Assembly: GCA_963821935.1 (NCBI GenBank)
Contig: CAWGFM010000005.1
Coordinates: 1-64,000 of the forward strand
Reading direction: 5' to 3'
Length of the DNA stretch: 64,000 bases
DNA from: JAOUEA01 sp963821935
Lineage (GTDB): Bacteria > Actinomycetota > UBA4738 > HRBIN12
Below are positions 60,843 to 64,000 of the stretch, piece after piece (position 1 is the first letter of the stretch; each line of letters begins with the position of its first letter). The position numbers and the translations under genes are program-made. Below the pieces are notes generated by a model. That model was given only the letters and a program-made list of their open reading frames with translations. It searched no databases and was not told the origin of the DNA.

Positions 60843-61844
60843 CTAGTCGCGACGCAGGCGGTTCGCCAGGATCTCGAGCATCGCCCACGCAGCGCCGGGC
60901 TGGGCGGCCAGGGCGTCGCGGATCACGTCCCGAGGGATGGCGAGGCACCGTGACGGCTGGACCGCCACCACGTCGGCGGTTCTGGGTCCCCCGTCGAGCA
61001 CGGAGATCTCACCGAAGAACCGGCCCGCCTCGAGGCGCGCGACCTCGTGGCCGTCACGCATCACGGCCATCTCGCCCTCCAGGACCACGAAGAGCTCGTT
61101 GCCCTCTTCGCCGACCCGCAGGGCAACATCATCGGTCTCGTACGCGCGCTCCTGCCCGGCCGCCAGGATCGGATCCAACAGCTCGTCCGGCAGCGAGGAG
61201 AACACCGGTGTGGCGGACACCATCCGCTCGTACCGGCCGCCGTGGAACAGCAGCGGCTGACCGACCCCGTACCGGGCGTACTCGACGCGGCCGATGAACA
61301 ATGAGTGGTCACCGCCCCAGTACGAGCGCACGACGCGGGCCACCAGGTGTGCGAGGGCTCCGTCGACCAGCGGGGTCTCACGCACCGAGACGAAGGCGGG
61401 CTCGCCCTCACCTTTGAGCAGACGTCCGGCGAAGTGGTCCGACAGCAGGCGCTGATCGTGGGCGAGCACGTTGATGCCGTACCGGCGCCCCTCGTACAGG
61501 AGCTGATGCATCTTCGACCTGCGATCGACCGAGATGACCACGAGCGGTGGCGCCAACGACACGGACATGAATGCGTTCGCCGTCATGCCGTGAACCTGGT
61601 CGCCAGTGAGCGTCGTGATGATCGTGACCCCGGTGGCGAACATGCCGAGCGTTCGGCGGAAGGCCACGGCCGGGTCCTGCCCGGGCTCGCCTTCGATCTG
61701 GATCGACTCGTCGTCGATGCGGTCGTCGAGGAACGCGTCCCCGATGCCGTCGGGCATGCCGCTGATGGCCGGCAGCCGAAGGTCGAACTCCACCGGGACC
61801 AGGGGCGGGACCGCCCCGGGGTCCGTGCCGGTTTCCTCGCTCAC
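60843..61844 (-). CDS. Flavin reductase (FMN-binding) fused to cyclic-nucleotide-binding domain
   Basis: A 333-residue fusion. Residues 58-215 are a flavin-reductase-like FMN-binding split barrel: GMFATGVTIITTLTGD, GMTANAFMSVSLAPPLVVIS and INVLAHDQRLLSDHFAG. Residues 220-333 are a cNMP-binding domain, with the phosphate-binding cassette RFFGEISVLDGGPRTADVVA containing Glu279 and Arg288 needed for cAMP. A flavin reductase normally supplies FMNH2 to a monooxygenase. Coupling to a cNMP domain suggests activity controlled by cAMP, which is unusual. It lies 16 bases after the DAO-type oxidoreductase on the minus strand. N-terminal 1-57 is unassigned. ATG 61844. Confidence 0.9.
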   Translation of the reverse strand: MSEETGTDPGAVPPLVPVEFDLRLPAISGMPDGIGDAFLDDRIDDESIQIEGEPGQDPAVAFRRTLGMFATGVTIITTLTGDQVHGMTANAFMSVSLAPPLVVISVDRRSKMHQLLYEGRRYGINVLAHDQRLLSDHFAGRLLKGEGEPAFVSVRETPLVDGALAHLVARVVRSYWGGDHSLFIGRVEYARYGVGQPLLFHGGRYERMVSATPVFSSLPDELLDPILAAGQERAYETDDVALRVGEEGNELFVVLEGEMAVMRDGHEVARLEAGRFFGEISVLDGGPRTADVVAVQPSRCLAIPRDVIRDALAAQPGAAWAMLEILANRLRRD

Positions 61845-61860
61845 AGGGTCAGCCCTTCGC

Positions 61861-63210
61861 TCAGCTCCAGGGATAGGGCGAGTTGCTCACCGGGTGCAGC
61901 CTGCCCTCGGAGAACCGCGAGTACCGGAACGGTTCGAGCAACGATTGCCGGTCGCCCAGCACTTCCTTGGCCACCAGGGCGCCGACACCGATCATCTTGT
62001 ATCCATGGTTGGAGTCGGCCACCACGTACGCATTCTCAGTGAAGGTATCGAACACCGGGAAGCTGTCGGGCGTGAACGCGCCGATGCCACCGGTCGGCGC
62101 CTTCCGGTAGAGCCCGCGCGTTCCTTCGAACCGCTTGTGGCAATGGGCGAGCGCGGACGTCCACATGCGCTCGAACTCCGACGTCACGACGTACTCGGTG
62201 GAGCGCTCGCCGTAGGGATCGACCGCCACTTCGTCGGCGGGCTGCTGCACGATCCACGGCATCGCGCCGCCCTGCACGCCGCCGAAGTTGAAGTCGGGCT
62301 TGTAGTACACGCCCCAGAGCTCGTCAGTCACCACCGACCCGTCGGCGTCGTCGATCAGCGGCGCGTCGGTGTCGATGTGCACGACGGGCGGCATGTTGCC
62401 GTCGTTGTCGACCAGGAACGTGGGATCGACGCCGAGCGTGCCTTCCTGCAGGCACCAATAGGTCCAGGTGGGCCACTCGTGGTCGGTGCCGTCGGCCCCG
62501 CGCACGACGGTCGTGGCAGGCAGGTCGAGCATGTGCCACATGTCGCGCACCCACGGTCCCGCCGCCACGATCACCGTCTCGCAGGCGATCGAGCCCTGGT
62601 CGGTCTCCACGGCGGTCACGGCCCCGCCATCGCGGCGGAGCCCAGTGACGGTGACCGGCGCCAGCAATCGCACGCCGAGCGCCTCCGACTTCGCCCGCAG
62701 GCCGCGCATGGACGGCATGTTCTCCGCGTAGCCACCCTGCTCCTCATGGAGCACGATCGAGATGTTCTTGGCCTGCCAGTCCGAGAAGATGCCCTCCATG
62801 TATCGGCGACAGTCGTCCTCCCCCTCGATGAGTCGGGAGCGGTAGCCGATCGACTGCTGCTCGGCGGCGATCTGTGACACATCCTCGGCCATGACGTCGG
62901 GAGCCAACTGCAGGTAGCCGATCGGGTGGTAGTGGAACGCCTCGAGGTCGGACTCCCAGATCGCGACCGAGTGCGCCATGAGCTCGCGCATCGCCGGCTG
63001 GAAGTAGTTGTTGCGGATCACGCCGCAGGCGATGCCGGAGGGCCCCGCCCCCACACCGGTCTTGTCCAGCACCAGGACGTCGGATCCCGAGCCCCGACCC
63101 GAGGCCTCGAGCTCTCGGGCCAGGTGCCACGCCGTCGAGAGGCCGTGCACCCCGGCGCCGATCACGACGTATCGAGCGGAGCCTGGCACGGAGATCTTGG
63201 GTGCGCTCAT
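61861..63210 (-). CDS. FAD-dependent oxidoreductase (DAO/sarcosine-oxidase-like)
   Basis: A 449-residue D-amino-acid-oxidase-fold protein: VVIGAGVHGLSTAWHLARE (about 15-33), GPSGIACGVIRNNYFQPAM (about 56-74), and C-terminal PTGGIGAFTPDSFPVFDTF with VVADSNHGYKMIGVGALVAKE. It belongs near sarcosine oxidase beta, dimethylglycine oxidase and glycine oxidase, and should oxidise a secondary or tertiary amine. The start ATG 63210 overlaps the VOC gene stop by 4 bases, and it precedes the flavin reductase/cNMP gene by 16 bases. It is a second amine oxidase, distinct from the SoxB-like subunit at 48-49 kb. Confidence 0.9.
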   Translation of the reverse strand: MSAPKISVPGSARYVVIGAGVHGLSTAWHLARELEASGRGSGSDVLVLDKTGVGAGPSGIACGVIRNNYFQPAMRELMAHSVAIWESDLEAFHYHPIGYLQLAPDVMAEDVSQIAAEQQSIGYRSRLIEGEDDCRRYMEGIFSDWQAKNISIVLHEEQGGYAENMPSMRGLRAKSEALGVRLLAPVTVTGLRRDGGAVTAVETDQGSIACETVIVAAGPWVRDMWHMLDLPATTVVRGADGTDHEWPTWTYWCLQEGTLGVDPTFLVDNDGNMPPVVHIDTDAPLIDDADGSVVTDELWGVYYKPDFNFGGVQGGAMPWIVQQPADEVAVDPYGERSTEYVVTSEFERMWTSALAHCHKRFEGTRGLYRKAPTGGIGAFTPDSFPVFDTFTENAYVVADSNHGYKMIGVGALVAKEVLGDRQSLLEPFRYSRFSEGRLHPVSNSPYPWS

Positions 63211-63593
63211 GACGCTGCATCATCTCCCACGTCAGCACGAGCGGGACAGACGCAGAACAGTGTGCCCCACGGATCGGACAGCGTGGTCCAGCGGACGAAC
63301 CCATCGCTCGTCTCATCGACCGACCATTCCACCGACGCTCCCAGGGCTTCGAGCCGGGCCACCTCGGCGTCAGGCTCGTCGACGCGCAGGTCCAGATGCA
63401 CCGGGGTCTTGCCGGGTGGGACCGTCTCGACCTGCTGGATCACCAGGCGGGGCCGATGATCCCCGGACGGCGGACCGATCACGACATACGGGTCGCGCCG
63501 GTAGAGTCGCTCGAACCCCAGCGCGCGAGCCCACCAATCGGCGACGGGCTCCGCGTCGAGCGCATCCATCGTGATCTCCAGCGTCGCGGTCAC
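63207..63593 (-). CDS. VOC/glyoxalase superfamily protein
   Basis: A 128-residue VOC protein: the start MTATLEITMDALDAEPVADWW, then ALGFERLYRRDPYVVIGPPS and LVIQQVETVPPGKTPVHLDL, ending WTTLSDPWGTLFCVCP. It is of the Glyoxalase_6 kind that is abundant in actinobacteria. It overlaps both neighbours by 4 bases (C26 amidotransferase upstream, FAD oxidoreductase downstream), showing tight coupling in this operon. The chemistry cannot be told. Confidence 0.87.
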   Translation of the reverse strand: MTATLEITMDALDAEPVADWWARALGFERLYRRDPYVVIGPPSGDHRPRLVIQQVETVPPGKTPVHLDLRVDEPDAEVARLEALGASVEWSVDETSDGFVRWTTLSDPWGTLFCVCPARADVGDDAAS

Positions 63594-64000
63594 GGGATCG
63601 CCGCTTCCGCCCGAGCGTCATGGCGGAGACGGGCAGCCTCGACGAAGGAGCGCCAGATGCGCAGGCTGGCCTCGTCGTCCTGCCATTCCTCGTGCAGCTC
63701 CCACTGCACCCCCAGCACGAAGGCCGGCGCAGCCGGCATCTCGACGGCCTCGACCGTGCCGTGTGGCGCGAACGCCGTGGCCACCAAACCCCGGCCCACG
63801 TCGCGGATGGCCTGATGGTGGTAGCTGTCCACGTCGGCGTGCAGACCGAGATGATCGGCCAACAACGAGCCCGGCGCGACGTCGATCGGATGCGTCGGAT
63901 GGGGAGGACGAGGCTGATCTGCGAGCGTTGCTGCCACCAGGGCTAGCCATTCCTCCCACCTGGCGCCGGGATGATCTGCCCCACCGGCCGGGAACTCGTC
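63590..64000 (-). CDS. Class I glutamine amidotransferase/peptidase C26 family, C-terminal part (cut by window end)
   Basis: The frame runs off the window edge, so only about 136 C-terminal residues are present. They show PIDVAPGSLLADHLG, then DVDSYHHQAIRDVGRGLVAT, GTVEAVEMPAAPAFVLGVQW and ELHEEW, matching gamma-glutamyl-GABA hydrolase-like (PuuD/C26) proteins. The nucleophilic Cys must lie upstream, outside the window. Where PuuD has GVQWHPE the sequence reads GVQWELHE, so the His/Glu pair is shifted. PuuD-type enzymes cut gamma-glutamyl amides in polyamine and GABA catabolism, which fits amine breakdown here. A GTG at 63937 is not the true start. Confidence 0.85.
   Translation of the reverse strand, partial: DEFPAGGADHPGARWEEWLALVAATLADQPRPPHPTHPIDVAPGSLLADHLGLHADVDSYHHQAIRDVGRGLVATAFAPHGTVEAVEMPAAPAFVLGVQWELHEEWQDDEASLRIWRSFVEAARLRHDARAEAAIP

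Noticed and set aside
1..64000. CRISPR arrays, rRNA genes, riboswitches and long tandem repeats
   Set aside because: No regularly spaced repeats, no rRNA-like blocks and no recognisable riboswitch core (glycine, cobalamin, SAM, TPP) were seen on reading the window; the glycine riboswitch was looked for near the GcvT-like genes.

Overview
The window is high-GC, gene-dense bacterial DNA and looks like a chromosomal piece of an actinobacterium (Actinomycetota). The main reasons are a Mec/E1/CysO/CysM cysteine pathway followed by MurI, a metallo-beta-lactamase phosphodiesterase, RNase PH and RdgB in almost the order of Mycobacterium tuberculosis Rv1334-Rv1341, an F420-type (Ddn-like) reductase, several class III cyclases, DUF4333 and many GTG starts. 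The gene set (sarcosine oxidase, DUF1989-GcvT fusion, SelD, many hypothetical exported proteins) does not look like Mycobacterium or Streptomyces; I infer an uncultured or deep-branching actinobacterium but cannot place it further.

Layout. 1-12 kb is patchy and partly accessory. It holds the 3' end of a tRNA, a lone 3' half of a tRNA-Ile(TAT)-like gene, a Ddn-like reductase, a MerR-like/cyclase protein, a metal-handling block (YHS protein, frameshifted FAD monooxygenase, multicopper oxidase with two inserted heavy-metal-binding modules), a bactofilin-like membrane protein, an alpha/beta-hydrolase-cyclase fusion, a methyltransferase, a RibD-type reductase and a probable IS1380 transposase remnant. 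12-18 kb carries exported cell-envelope proteins (L,D-transpeptidase, DUF1996, Ntn hydrolase, M23 peptidase), tRNA-Leu(TAG) and a histidine kinase. 18-25 kb is the minus-strand housekeeping run rdgB, rph, MBL phosphodiesterase, murI, cysM, a new coiled-coil membrane protein, cysO, an E1-like enzyme and mec. 25-46 kb is mixed: selD, a Tat-exported amidohydrolase, a PfkB kinase, fabI, an SDR, a DUF885 peptidase, AIM24, an ABC-2 exporter with a methyltransferase, lon, a second heavily frameshifted ABC exporter, a channel-like membrane protein, an MFS carrier and a Fpg/Nei glycosylase.

46-64 kb is the most coherent and interesting part. It has a PLP decarboxylase, soxD-soxA-soxG-soxB (heterotetrameric sarcosine oxidase), UspA, an APC amino-acid permease, an acyl-CoA dehydrogenase, a DUF1989-GcvT fusion, a phytanoyl-CoA-dioxygenase-like oxygenase, and an opposing operon of a C26 amidotransferase, a VOC protein, a DAO-family FAD oxidoreductase and a flavin reductase fused to a cyclic-nucleotide-binding domain. 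Together these suggest uptake of a methylated or guanidino-type amino compound and its oxidative, folate-linked C1 removal, possibly with cAMP input. The substrate is unknown.

Caveat. At least seven loci contain single-base frameshifts in otherwise well-preserved coding sequence, with about nine in the ABC exporter at 40.8-42.7 kb alone. This looks more like base-level assembly error than decay, so breaks in those genes should be treated as unproven.
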